This document shows positions 43,464 through 51,328 of a DNA stretch of 64,000 nucleotides, piece by piece. The stretch is from DASPKM01 sp035628135. GTDB lineage: Bacteria > Bacteroidota > Bacteroidia > Chitinophagales > Chitinophagaceae. The notes under the pieces were generated by a model. It was not told the DNA's origin. It did not search any database and worked only from the letters and a program-made list of their open reading frames with translations. How positions within the stretch are numbered: the first letter of the stretch is position 1; each line of letters opens with the position of its first letter. The position numbers and the translations under genes are program-made. The stretch spans positions 1-64,000 of the forward strand of contig DASPKM010000002.1 in the NCBI GenBank assembly GCA_035628135.1, in the 5' to 3' direction.

Positions 43464-45071
43464 ATGATTAGAAAAGTACTCCTAATGATTTGGTTAGGCG
43501 CTGGAATAACGCCTGCCACAATTGCTCAATCTGCATTTACGCCGGGAAATATCGTGATATACCGCGTCGGCGATGGCTCATCCGCATTATCGGCAACCGC
43601 CCGCCCTGTATTCCTGGATGAATATACAACTACAGGAACCCTGGTCCAATCTGTTCCCATGCCAACCAGTGTCAGCGGTGCAAACCGTGCGCTGACCGCA
43701 CAAGGAACAGCCTTTATGGGTTGGATTACCCGGTCAACAAACAGGGAGTATCTGGCCGTTGTAGGATTCAATGCAACTCCCGGCACATCAGTCAGCCTTA
43801 GTAATGCCGCCACTATCAATAGAGTAGTGGGCCTGATAAGGTACGATGGTACGATCAATACAACCACCGCGCTATCCGATTACGCAAGCGCCGGACAACC
43901 GATGGCCGCTATTACTAATGATGGGACAAACATTTGGGCAACTGGCTCAACAGGAGGAGTAAGATATACGACCGCCGGAACTGTTGGTACAACTGTTCAA
44001 CTCGCCACTACACCTACCAACCTCAGGGTGCCGGAAATCAACGATGGTCAACTATATGTTTCATTACCTGCCGGTGGCGTGGCAACCGTTGGAACCGGTT
44101 TGCCAACGACAGCGGGCCAAACCATTACCATCCTGCCCGGGCTTCCGAGCTCCGGCGGCAGTCCCTATCAATATGTCTTTATGGATATGGACGCAGGCGT
44201 AGCGGGCTCGGATGTACTGTATATAGCGGATGCCACCAACGGGATATTAAAGTTTTCCCTGGTTGGCGGCACGTGGACTGCAAATGGTTCGGCCGGGGTT
44301 GGTACAGATGTATACAGGGGCTTAACGGCTACCAGGAGCGGGTCTACAGTTACTTTGTATGCCACCCGGGCAAACAGCCAATTGGTTTCATTGGTAGATG
44401 CCTCTGGTTACAATGGCACCCTTTCGGGCACGCCAACCTTGCTCGCGACAGCGGCAACCAACACTGCCTTTCGCGGCGTGGCCCTGTCGCCCACCATATT
44501 TAACCTTCCAGTGAAATTGTTAAGCATAACGGCACAGCGAAATGAGAAGGCAGTATTAGTGAACTGGTCAACAGCTTCTGAAACAAACTTCAGTCATTTT
44601 GAAGTGGAGCGTTCAGAGGATGGCCTACACTTCACTACGCTTGGAAAGATCAACGGAACACCTGGTAACCGGGTTCAATCTTACCAGTTTACAGATAAAG
44701 CGATCGACAATGCCTTGCGCCTGGGAGGAACATTCTATTACAGGCTGAAGATGGTAGATATGGACGGCAGCTTCGAACATTCAAAAGTTGTTACGGTAAG
44801 GTTTGACATCGGGTTTATAGAGCTGCAAAGTATATATCCAAATCCTTTTATTGGTGAGATAAAGATCAAGCTATACATGCAAAAAGCCACTGATGCCGAC
44901 ATAATTTTAATGGATGCATTGGGCAGGAGCGTAATGCGTGGAATAAAAAAGCAATTGTTGAAGGGTGAAAATGTCATTACCATACCGGGATTGCACCGTC
45001 TGGGTACAGGCACTTACCTGTTGAAAATTGTTACTAAAGAAAGCAGTAAAACGATCAGGTTAGTAAAATAA
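43464..45071 (+). CDS. T9SS type A sorting-domain protein with repeat/propeller-like body
   Basis: The 535-residue protein has a signal peptide (about 1-21, ending TIAQS). A Gly/Thr/Ser-rich body (about 22-340) has repeated short strands and motifs such as RVGDGSSAL, FNATPGTSVSL and YIADATNGILKFSL, and looks like a beta-propeller or similar repeat fold. A second beta domain spans about 345-445 (NEKAVLVNWSTASETNFSHFEVERSEDG). The C-terminal type A sorting domain (about 450-535) holds SIYPNPF, then DALGRSV, and GTYLLKI. It is secreted by the T9SS and anchored or released at the surface. No enzyme motif was recognised. It is the last gene of the SusCD-TlpA unit. Confidence 0.85.
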   Translation: MIRKVLLMIWLGAGITPATIAQSAFTPGNIVIYRVGDGSSALSATARPVFLDEYTTTGTLVQSVPMPTSVSGANRALTAQGTAFMGWITRSTNREYLAVVGFNATPGTSVSLSNAATINRVVGLIRYDGTINTTTALSDYASAGQPMAAITNDGTNIWATGSTGGVRYTTAGTVGTTVQLATTPTNLRVPEINDGQLYVSLPAGGVATVGTGLPTTAGQTITILPGLPSSGGSPYQYVFMDMDAGVAGSDVLYIADATNGILKFSLVGGTWTANGSAGVGTDVYRGLTATRSGSTVTLYATRANSQLVSLVDASGYNGTLSGTPTLLATAATNTAFRGVALSPTIFNLPVKLLSITAQRNEKAVLVNWSTASETNFSHFEVERSEDGLHFTTLGKINGTPGNRVQSYQFTDKAIDNALRLGGTFYYRLKMVDMDGSFEHSKVVTVRFDIGFIELQSIYPNPFIGEIKIKLYMQKATDADIILMDALGRSVMRGIKKQLLKGENVITIPGLHRLGTGTYLLKIVTKESSKTIRLVK

Positions 45072-45078
45072 AGACTTA

Positions 45079-45104
45079 AAAACCGCCCGGGACCGGGCGG
45101 TTTT
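45079..45104. terminator. Bidirectional Rho-independent terminator
   Basis: AAAACCGCCCGG and CCGGGCGGTTTT form a perfect stem of up to 12 bp around GA. T-runs are present in both directions. It separates the T9SS gene from the convergent cluster of small exported proteins. Confidence 0.88.
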
Positions 45105-45110
45105 GGTTTA

Positions 45111-45476
45111 TTACCAGGGCTGTAACAGCGATCCCATATAAAGGGTTGCACCATTTGTTCCATAAAAAGGATCAACCTCGCCCCAGTTGAGCTTGAATTG
45201 GACCAGGCATAATTGCGTACTTGGTTCACAAAGCTCATCGCCCCATTCTCCAGGCGTTGGATCCGCCAGGTACTCGAGGTCAAACTCATAACCATCTGCT
45301 GCGTAAAAACTGGCGTTCTCGTCGTACCAGTACCAGTCATACATAAGCGAAAGCGGTGGTTGTAAATAACAATCAACCTTGTAAACCACAAAACCACAAA
45401 AGTAGTCTGGCCTGACTGCGCTGGTAGTGCTAAAGAACATACCAAGCGTAAAAATGGTAATGACTATTTTTTTCAT
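45111..45476 (-). CDS. Small exported C-x6-C protein, paralog 3
   Basis: The 121-residue product is read from the ATG at 45476 (MKKIVITIFTLGMFFSTTSA). It has a signal peptide, then a short Tyr-rich region (VVYKVDCYLQPPLSLMYDWYWYDENASFYAADGYEFDLEYL). The shared motif is GDELCEPSTQLCLVQFK (about 84-100). Motif order with its neighbours is Y-x-V/F-K-x-D/E, QP, EFDLE-x-L-x-D-PTP, GDE-x-CEPS-x3-CLVQF, ending in a Gly-x-Leu tail. Extra Cys lie at about 28 and 36. It resembles the DUF6520 group, but this match is from memory and not certain. It is the last gene of the cluster. Confidence 0.7.
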   Translation of the reverse strand: MKKIVITIFTLGMFFSTTSAVRPDYFCGFVVYKVDCYLQPPLSLMYDWYWYDENASFYAADGYEFDLEYLADPTPGEWGDELCEPSTQLCLVQFKLNWGEVDPFYGTNGATLYMGSLLQPW

Positions 45477-45495
45477 AATGAACTGTTTAGAATGG

Positions 45496-45846
45496 TTACT
45501 CAATGAGTGATCCGAGGAGGATTTCAGAGTAAGTACAATCCATCACGTCATTATTGAATCTGAACTGCACCAGGCAAACCTGGTTACTTGGTTCGCAAAG
45601 CTCATCTCCATGGTCTTGGGGCGTGGGGTCATTCAAGGCTTCGAGATCAAATTCAGATTCATCTTGAGCCATAAAAATCGCACTACCGGGAATTGTACAG
45701 GGGAGCGGCGGTTGAATGGGGTGGCTATTAGCTTCAAATTTGAATACTTTATATTTCGTAAGTACAGCAGGCTGGATAGGGCTGGTGGCACTGCATAATA
45801 TACATATGATACTTAAGTGAAAAGCGATCACAGGTATTTTTTTCAT
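45496..45846 (-). CDS. Small exported C-x6-C protein, paralog 2
   Basis: The 116-residue product is read from the ATG at 45846 (MKKIPVIAFHLSIICILCSA), with a signal peptide that contains two Cys. After it come YKVFKFEANSHPIQPPLP and then SEFDLEALNDPTPQDHGDELCEPSNQVCLVQFRF, the shared motif of the tandem family. It ends in ILLGSLIE. About 19 bases separate it from the next paralog, and a strong hairpin lies upstream of it. No enzyme domain was recognised. Confidence 0.7.
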   Translation of the reverse strand: MKKIPVIAFHLSIICILCSATSPIQPAVLTKYKVFKFEANSHPIQPPLPCTIPGSAIFMAQDESEFDLEALNDPTPQDHGDELCEPSNQVCLVQFRFNNDVMDCTYSEILLGSLIE

Positions 45847-45873
45847 CTGCATTAATGATTAAAAAATAACAAA

Positions 45874-45895
45874 TACCGCCGGTTACCCGGCGGTA
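45874..45895 (-). terminator. Intra-operon hairpin with T-rich tail (attenuator-like)
   Basis: TACCGCCG (45874-45881) pairs with CGGCGGTA (45888-45895) around GTTACC. On the minus strand it is followed by TTTGTTATTTTTT. It lies between the first and second small paralogs, so it could end part of the transcript or protect the first gene's mRNA. Confidence 0.65.
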
Positions 45896-45916
45896 TACTG
45901 AATACACTTGCTCAGT

Positions 45917-46285
45917 CTAGTCTTCTAAATTTTCGAACAAAGATCCTTGATGGATGTCAACACCATACTGGGTATCAACTATGTCATTGTCGATCTTAAA
46001 CTGCACCAGGCAAATCAGGCTGCTGGGTTCGCAAGCCTCATCACCAGACTCCTCAGGAGCAGGAGTGGGGTTATCCAATTCTGCCAGGTCGAACTCTGTA
46101 GCATCTTCAATAACAAAAGCTCCATTTGCAGCGTACCAGGACATGCTAGCTTGTTGTTGTGAAGTAGGCTGTACGTCCCTGTCAACTTTGAATACCCTGT
46201 AACCAGTAAAAGTCAGATTGGTGAACGCGCTACCAATAGTGAAAAGGATAGCCAATGCGAAAATGCTAACCGATAGCTTTTTCAT
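45917..46285 (-). CDS. Small exported C-x6-C protein, paralog 1
   Basis: The 122-residue protein has a signal peptide (MKKLSVSIFALAILFTIGSA, then F) and the family pattern GYRVFKVDRDVQP, ATEFDLAELDNPTPAPEESGDEACEPSSLICLVQFKI, and a GSLF tail. The two Cys in CEPSSLIC are the only ones in the mature part, which supports a functional disulfide. It is the most upstream of three tandem paralogs and lies 157 bases after the 365-residue membrane protein gene. The mature proteins are acidic. The function is not known. Confidence 0.72.
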   Translation of the reverse strand: MKKLSVSIFALAILFTIGSAFTNLTFTGYRVFKVDRDVQPTSQQQASMSWYAANGAFVIEDATEFDLAELDNPTPAPEESGDEACEPSSLICLVQFKIDNDIVDTQYGVDIHQGSLFENLED

Positions 46286-46442
46286 ACATAAAGTGTTAAT
46301 GGTTAAAATTTACCTACTCTCTTATACAGGTTTTCGGTTTACCCTGTGCCCAATTGTTCAGCGGACGTTGGGCAATATCCGCCGGACCGGTCATAGTTAA
46401 CATCAAACTGGTCCTGCCCATGCTGCAGCTAGGGCAGTTATT

Positions 46443-47540
46443 TTAATAATGTTCAGTTGCAAATGTTGCCGGTATCTCATAGGTGGCTATATGATTTTTA
46501 TATATCGCGATTAACCTGTCATTCACAATATTGAACTGCCGCATCTTCTCTTCCTTATATCTCGGTATATAAAAGCTCCCCTTATACTTACCGGTTGCCA
46601 CATCGTATACATCAATTGCAGAACCATTCTTAAAATCATTGTCCGTTTCATTATCGCCCTTTAACCTGGAGTTATTGAACAACATTCCTTTATAAACGCA
46701 GTTCGTCCAGTTGATCATTCTCCTCGGCGCTGTATTAGTAAAGGTTGCCTTGCCGTTCTTCGACAATTGGCCACCCGTTGTTGTAAAATCGCTGTTGACA
46801 TCAATTGTGTGCCGTTTCGATAACAGGTTAAGGTTCGTATCAAGGCAAAGAATTTCATTTCTATAAAAGTATATATACAATAACTGGTTGGTAGTTGAAT
46901 CGTAGTGCAGCAGTCCGTCTGTTGAAACACCTGCATCTCCATTCAATTCTGAAATATTATGCTCCCTTGCAGTAACACCTATTCTCGCGTCGCCTTTGAC
47001 GAAAATTTGATCAGGGGTCCTGCGGGTCGAATCAAATCCTCTGAAAACATAGGAATGCTCGCTTATTCTTACCGCACGTGTAAATACGCCTGCAGGAAAC
47101 CTGCGTCCTTTACCGGGCAAAGAGGCGTGCGCTGTAATAATGGCCGGCATATTGCCCGCAAGGATCTTAAAGTTGCTTGAGTCTTCTATAAAATGATAGA
47201 ATATCGAAGCAAGTTTTTTGTTGGCGGGCAAATTAAGCGTTAGTGCCCGCTGATTGCCGAGTGCCAGGTCTGTAATAAATAGCTTTCCCGGCCACCTGGT
47301 TTTAAAATAAATGCTTTCATTGTACGTACCTGCTATGTCAAAGACCTCTGCCGGCTTTTCGATCGCACTCACCACACTTGCCAGCGGCGTCAACACCTTC
47401 CGGTCGAATCCATTCTTTTGGTTGACCGGCCGTAACGCTGCAGCAGTAAGAACAGACACTATTCCAATAGCAGACAACATTACCACGGCAATGAGCAGCA
47501 CATGCTTATACTTCCTAAGAAACCGACGGTAACTCATCAT
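46443..47540 (-). CDS. Membrane-anchored 365-residue protein, possibly propeller-like, unknown
   Basis: The N-terminus is basic (MMSYRRFLRKYKH), with one helix (about 14-35: VLLIAVVMLSAIGIVSVLTAAAL) and the rest outside the membrane. The 320-residue exterior part has repeated strand-turn patterns such as SIYFKTRWPGKLFITDLALG, LLHYDSTTNQLLYIYFYRNEILCLDTNLNLL and GSAIDVYDVATGKYKGSFYIP, which suggest a beta-propeller-like fold. There are few Cys and no heme or copper motif. No family was recognised. It starts 40 bases after the MauE gene stop and precedes the three small proteins, so it belongs to the same operon. Confidence 0.65.
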   Translation of the reverse strand: MMSYRRFLRKYKHVLLIAVVMLSAIGIVSVLTAAALRPVNQKNGFDRKVLTPLASVVSAIEKPAEVFDIAGTYNESIYFKTRWPGKLFITDLALGNQRALTLNLPANKKLASIFYHFIEDSSNFKILAGNMPAIITAHASLPGKGRRFPAGVFTRAVRISEHSYVFRGFDSTRRTPDQIFVKGDARIGVTAREHNISELNGDAGVSTDGLLHYDSTTNQLLYIYFYRNEILCLDTNLNLLSKRHTIDVNSDFTTTGGQLSKNGKATFTNTAPRRMINWTNCVYKGMLFNNSRLKGDNETDNDFKNGSAIDVYDVATGKYKGSFYIPRYKEEKMRQFNIVNDRLIAIYKNHIATYEIPATFATEHY

Positions 47541-47580
47541 AAATTTGTTATGCGTTCAAGATGTTTTTTAAGCGGTGTAT

Positions 47581-48048
47581 TTAAGCCATTGCTGCATATA
47601 CTGCCTTTGGCATTTCGGTATCTGGCGGGGTTGCCTGTTTTTGCTTTCGCGTATGGACCAGTATTCCTATAATAGATAGTATAACGAATCCTATATTGAA
47701 CCACAAATGTTGCCCCCATGTCATCTTCGACAAAACACCTCCGCAGGAACACGGCAGATCATAACTATAATTCAACATAGCATATATGTAAGCCGTAAAC
47801 ATCGTCATCAAAAACAATGAAGCATATAAACCAATCAACCTTGTTCGGCTGAGCAATAACGATATAGCCACCAGTAATTCACCAACAGGTAACATCCACG
47901 CAGTAACACCCGCGAATTCGGTGATGAAAGGCGATTTTCCTAACTGTAACCTGAAAGTCTCGTAATCCAGCAATTTGCTAAGCGCTGTGTAAACAAACAA
48001 AAGAATAAGCAATGATGAGATGATCTCAACAATGGTACTTCGTTTCAT
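47581..48048 (-). CDS. MauE/DoxX-family membrane protein
   Basis: The 155-residue protein has four helices (about 7-27, 45-70, 76-95, 114-135). The motif LPCSCGG (about 98-104) lies at the end of the third segment, and a second loop sits near MLPVGELLVAI. This is the MauE/DoxX layout, found in methylamine-dehydrogenase operons and in many disulfide-linked loci, where it is thought to pass oxidising equivalents (DsbB-like). CSC is the likely redox pair. It is the first gene of the cluster and has 487 bases without a gene upstream. The pairing with small C-x6-C exported proteins fits a disulfide role. Confidence 0.82.
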   Translation of the reverse strand: MKRSTIVEIISSLLILLFVYTALSKLLDYETFRLQLGKSPFITEFAGVTAWMLPVGELLVAISLLLSRTRLIGLYASLFLMTMFTAYIYAMLNYSYDLPCSCGGVLSKMTWGQHLWFNIGFVILSIIGILVHTRKQKQATPPDTEMPKAVYAAMA

Positions 48049-48535
48049 AGATAATAAGGTTGGCGCCGGCCCTTTTAGCCGGGTATGGTTAAACTATGGG
48101 TTGTAGTTATAGTGGTTCTATGCTACAGTTCAGGGCCAGGTACACTGGGGTTACTTGGGTGGGTATAGGAAGAGTTTCGAAGTTATAAATTGTAGGGTTG
48201 AGCGTAGTTCATAACATCATTCCCGGTTTCTGAAACCCGCCGCCGGCTCTCAGGATATTATAATCCATTCGAATCGCTTGCCGCTGCACATTAGAAAATA
48301 TTCTATGGCAAGCAATCCTGCGTAGCGCTGGCAAGTCTTTGAATCATTCAGGTGCTACGCCATTTTCCGGCAGCAGGTTATCAGGTAAACCGGTTTTATA
48401 TTATGCATTCCGCCCTTGTTTAAAAGATCTTCCGTGCATCCTCACATATCAATCACGGGTGTAAATATCTAACCATTCATAAAGTTTTGTTTTTGTTTTA
48501 GGGATAAAAAGTTTCGTTATGAGGATAAACTAAAA
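48049..48535. other. 487-bp non-coding region upstream of the MauE gene
   Basis: No gene is visible. Two imperfect inverted repeats are present: GCTTGCC (48276-48282) with GGCAAGC (48307-48313), and GCGTAGCGC (48320-48328) with GTGCTACGC (48352-48360). The second may be a partial stem. The AraC gene ends at its upper edge on the same strand, so this is both AraC 3' region and MauE promoter region. Confidence 0.4.
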
Positions 48536-49537
48536 CTAAACTCCGCTTCCTCTCTTCATTCTTTTATACGAACCAGGAGAGTACCCCATTTTTTTCTTGA
48601 ATGCGGTAATAAAGCTCGATAGATTTTTATAACCGGTCACAAATGCTATTTCATGAATGGAAGTATCTGTCTCCAATAATAATGTCTTCGCTTTTTCCAT
48701 GCGCGCATCTACCAAAAACTCATACACCGTGGTGCCGTACAGTTGTTTAAATCCTTTTTTCAATTTAAAATCATTGATGCCCACTTTGTGTGAAAGCTCT
48801 ACCAGCGTGCAGGGATTGTCCATGTTACGCAACAGGTAATCATGCGCTTCACGGATCTTTTCAATATCATACGGGCGTAAAACGATATCGGGTGTTTTTG
48901 TTTTCCTGGGTTCGAGTTGTTCCAACGCCAGTATCAACAGCTCCAACACCTTTGCCTGTAAGTAAAGGTTCCTGATATCGCCTGTATAAGGACAGCGCAA
49001 TATATTCCTGATGATGGAGCTCATTTCAGGCGTGGTTTGTCCATGTTGCCTGCTTAGCATCGCGGCAATGCCCTGCTCCACGTTTTGCATAAAGCCCGCA
49101 AGCACGGGAAAGTAGGTAGCAATTTTTTGAAGGTATTCGCGCGAAAAGTGAATATGGAACGTAGTGTATGTTTCATCTTTCTGAAACCAGGCCTTGATGT
49201 TTACAATAGGAGCATAGCTCATATTGAACTGCCCTTGCAGCAAGGTGGTTTCATTAAGACCTTCCAACTTGTAATGCACCGTATTATTAATGGTAAAGTG
49301 CAGCTCGAGCGCCGGGCCATCCATCGTTCCATACAAATGCGTGCGCTTCAATATTTCGTAGTTGCTGTACCAAATACTGAATGCGGGGCACTCGATCTCG
49401 AAAAAGCGCATGGATCCAAAGTGTCCGGTCGCCTCAATTCCTTTCGCACCGGGAATGCCGCCATTGGAGGCGGAGGGGGTACTGATGGGAAAAAAGGGCA
49501 CATTCTTCCTTTCTGGGGTCGCAATTTTAAACTCCAT
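48536..49537 (-). CDS. AraC-family transcriptional regulator
   Basis: The 333-residue product is read from the ATG at 49537 (MEFKIATPERKN). The first 220 residues hold a probable ligand-binding/dimerisation domain, and the C-terminal 100 residues are an AraC-type double helix-turn-helix. These are NPCTLVELSHKVGINDFKLKKGFKQLYG (first HTH, about 250-277) and DTSIHEIAFVTGYKNLSSFITAFKKKMGYSP (second HTH, about 297-327), with the closing YKRMK. Its position upstream of the MauE cluster, 487 bases away on the same strand, makes it a plausible regulator of that cluster. The inducer is unknown. Confidence 0.9.
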   Translation of the reverse strand: MEFKIATPERKNVPFFPISTPSASNGGIPGAKGIEATGHFGSMRFFEIECPAFSIWYSNYEILKRTHLYGTMDGPALELHFTINNTVHYKLEGLNETTLLQGQFNMSYAPIVNIKAWFQKDETYTTFHIHFSREYLQKIATYFPVLAGFMQNVEQGIAAMLSRQHGQTTPEMSSIIRNILRCPYTGDIRNLYLQAKVLELLILALEQLEPRKTKTPDIVLRPYDIEKIREAHDYLLRNMDNPCTLVELSHKVGINDFKLKKGFKQLYGTTVYEFLVDARMEKAKTLLLETDTSIHEIAFVTGYKNLSSFITAFKKKMGYSPGSYKRMKRGSGV

Positions 49538-50058
49538 AGTAATGACAGGTCCGTTAAGAATAAGGTTTATACGTACCAATCAGAACCTTAAAAAAATAGT
49601 TGAAAACTTTCTACGACAACACGATGGAACCGGGGCGGAAAATGTGTTCAGTGAAGGGGGTCCAGTAAGTCAATCAGGCATTAAAGATATAACAACAGTC
49701 GTGCAATAGACAACTTTAGGTAGCCGGCGCGCTGCATCTTTAAGGGTAATCCCTTACTGGGCGTGCATTTCACGCTCAAATTTATCCCAAAAACTAAATT
49801 TTTTATCCTAATTTCAAAACTGTTTAGTTCTAAGGGGCAATTAACTTGTTATAATAGAAGAACCTGCCTACTCCCCTTTTTATTTTCCGTTTCAGGCGGA
49901 CGTGCCCGCCCCCTTTGACTGCTGTAAAAAGAGAACTTCCCGCGCTCTGATTAGCCATTATCGCTAATACTTACTACCTGTTTGGGACGCCATCCGATGG
50001 CTTGTCTACTTGTATCGTATTGCCTGCAAGGTTCGGGCAAGGAACTAATGATACTGTT
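49538..50058. other. 521-bp non-coding region between AraC and GNAT genes
   Basis: No gene is visible. Small hairpins are present: TAAGGG-TAAT-CCCTTA (49741-49756, perfect) and GCGTG-CATTT-CACGC (49761-49775). No TAnnTTTG box was found. The region contains the start of both divergent genes. Confidence 0.4.
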
Positions 50059-50685
50059 ATGATAGACGTATTGAAAATCATTAAACCTCCTGGCGCAAAA
50101 GAAGTATTGTGCCGGCCTATCAGTCAGCAGGAAACCCCGGAGATTTTCTTTGTAAAGGAATTCCCACCGCAGGAAATTACCGTTGCGCTTCGCCCCCTAT
50201 GCCTGGCAACGGACATCGAACCTGTTTTTCAATGGATGAACCACGAATTTGCGAAATCCACCTGGCAACCCGGTCATGGCCCATTAAGGCAATTGCAACA
50301 AACTTTTGAATTGATACTGTGCTCCGACTTCGCGCAATCATTGGTTGCGTTGGTGAATGGAGAGCCCGTCTGCCAACTGGATATATACCGCGCCGCCCAG
50401 CACGATATCAGCTTGCTGTACGATGTAAAAGTGGGCGACTACAATATCAGCATCTTGTTTTCGCCTGATTATAAAAAGGATGTTACCCGTGCTGCGTGTG
50501 TGCTGCAGGCATTCAAAGACTATTTTTTCCGCTGCGAGGGGATAAAAAGGATCATCGCCGACCCTGACGCGGACGACTTTATCGTCAACGATCTCCTGGA
50601 AAACATGGGGTTTCAATTGAAAAAGAAGACCTACATGTCTTATAAGCTGGCTAACCTGTATGTGTGCACGAAAATGGGTTATTAA
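50059..50685 (+). CDS. GNAT-family acyltransferase of the siderophore-biosynthesis type
   Basis: The 208-residue product is read from the ATG at 50059 (MIDVLKIIKPPG). It shows the GNAT fold and matches the Acetyltransf_8/IucB-like group: VALRPLCLATDIEPVFQWMNHEFAKSTW (about 50-77) is typical, with WMNHEF as the landmark. QLDIYRAAQHDIS (about 110-122) and IKRIIADPDADDFIVNDLLENMGF (about 165-190) continue it. Relatives acetylate hydroxylamines in siderophores or lysine side chains. No siderophore genes are adjacent, so a stand-alone resistance or modification role is possible. Confidence 0.8.
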   Translation: MIDVLKIIKPPGAKEVLCRPISQQETPEIFFVKEFPPQEITVALRPLCLATDIEPVFQWMNHEFAKSTWQPGHGPLRQLQQTFELILCSDFAQSLVALVNGEPVCQLDIYRAAQHDISLLYDVKVGDYNISILFSPDYKKDVTRAACVLQAFKDYFFRCEGIKRIIADPDADDFIVNDLLENMGFQLKKKTYMSYKLANLYVCTKMGY

Positions 50686-50786
50686 GTAACTTCAACTATC
50701 GATATTAGGGTTAAGGGCTTGTTACAAATGTGGCGCAGTTTCCGGATAATCTGACATCCGATAGCTCCGGCATAGCTTATAGCTAT

Positions 50787-50804
50787 ATCAATGACCTGAT
50801 GACC
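50787..50804. repeat. Solo arm of the GTCATT repeat family
   Basis: The 18 bases match exactly the right arm of the element at 58807-58824 (ATCAATGACCTGATGACC). The left arm is missing here. It lies just upstream of the queD promoter region. Confidence 0.65.
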
Positions 50805-50846
50805 GATTAGCTTAATGCCCATACCTCTCAGCTTACAACAAATCCG

Positions 50847-50854
50847 TACTTTTG
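50847..50854 (+). promoter_or_regulatory. -7 box TACTTTTG of queD
   Basis: Exact TAnnTTTG match followed by C, 10 bases before the queD ATG, which would give a very short leader. No -33 TTTG at the expected spacing. Confidence 0.5.
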
Positions 50855-50864
50855 CACCTTCAGT

Positions 50865-51278
50865 ATGGACAAAAGGGTAGCAGTATTCAGGCACGAGCAT
50901 TTTAACGCGGCCCACCGGTTGTACAACCCGGATTGGGACCAAAGGCGGAACGACCAGGTATTTGGCAAATGCAGCAATCCCAATTACCACGGCCACAATT
51001 ATGAGCTCATCATTAAGATCGTGGGAATACCCGACCCCCGCACGGGTTATGTAATGGACCTCAAGGAGTTGTCGGACCTGGTGCAGGAACAAATAGTAGA
51101 AAGGTTCGACCATAAAAACCTTAACCTCGACACCGAAGAGTTCAGAACCTTGAATCCCACGGCCGAAAACATCGCCATCGTAATATATAACCTCCTTCGC
51201 CCGCACATCGACGCGGGCAAGGACCTTCAGGTAAAACTCTATGAAACACCCCGCAATTACGTGGAATACCCGGCATGA
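50865..51278 (+). CDS. queD: 6-carboxy-5,6,7,8-tetrahydropterin synthase
   Basis: This 137-residue PTPS-family enzyme converts 7,8-dihydroneopterin triphosphate to 6-carboxytetrahydropterin for queuosine/7-deazaguanine biosynthesis. The HEHFNAAH motif (about 10-17) and NYHGHNY (about 39-45) give zinc His residues, and the Cys in GKCSNPNYHGH (about Cys35) is the catalytic one. LYETPRN (about 125-131) carries the terminal Glu. Next to folE it supports a role in the GTP-derived pathway, but biopterin-type members look similar. The gene starts 10 bases after a promoter-like box. Confidence 0.9.
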   Translation: MDKRVAVFRHEHFNAAHRLYNPDWDQRRNDQVFGKCSNPNYHGHNYELIIKIVGIPDPRTGYVMDLKELSDLVQEQIVERFDHKNLNLDTEEFRTLNPTAENIAIVIYNLLRPHIDAGKDLQVKLYETPRNYVEYPA

Positions 51279-51328
51279 ATTCTGCCCGACGCAATAAGGG
51301 CCTAACTTAAAGCAATGCAAAACGATAT

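Noticed and set aside
45014..45445. Alternative minus-strand frame of 143 codons overlapping paralog 3
   Set aside because: It lacks a signal peptide and the shared C-x6-C motif, and it runs across the terminator at 45079.
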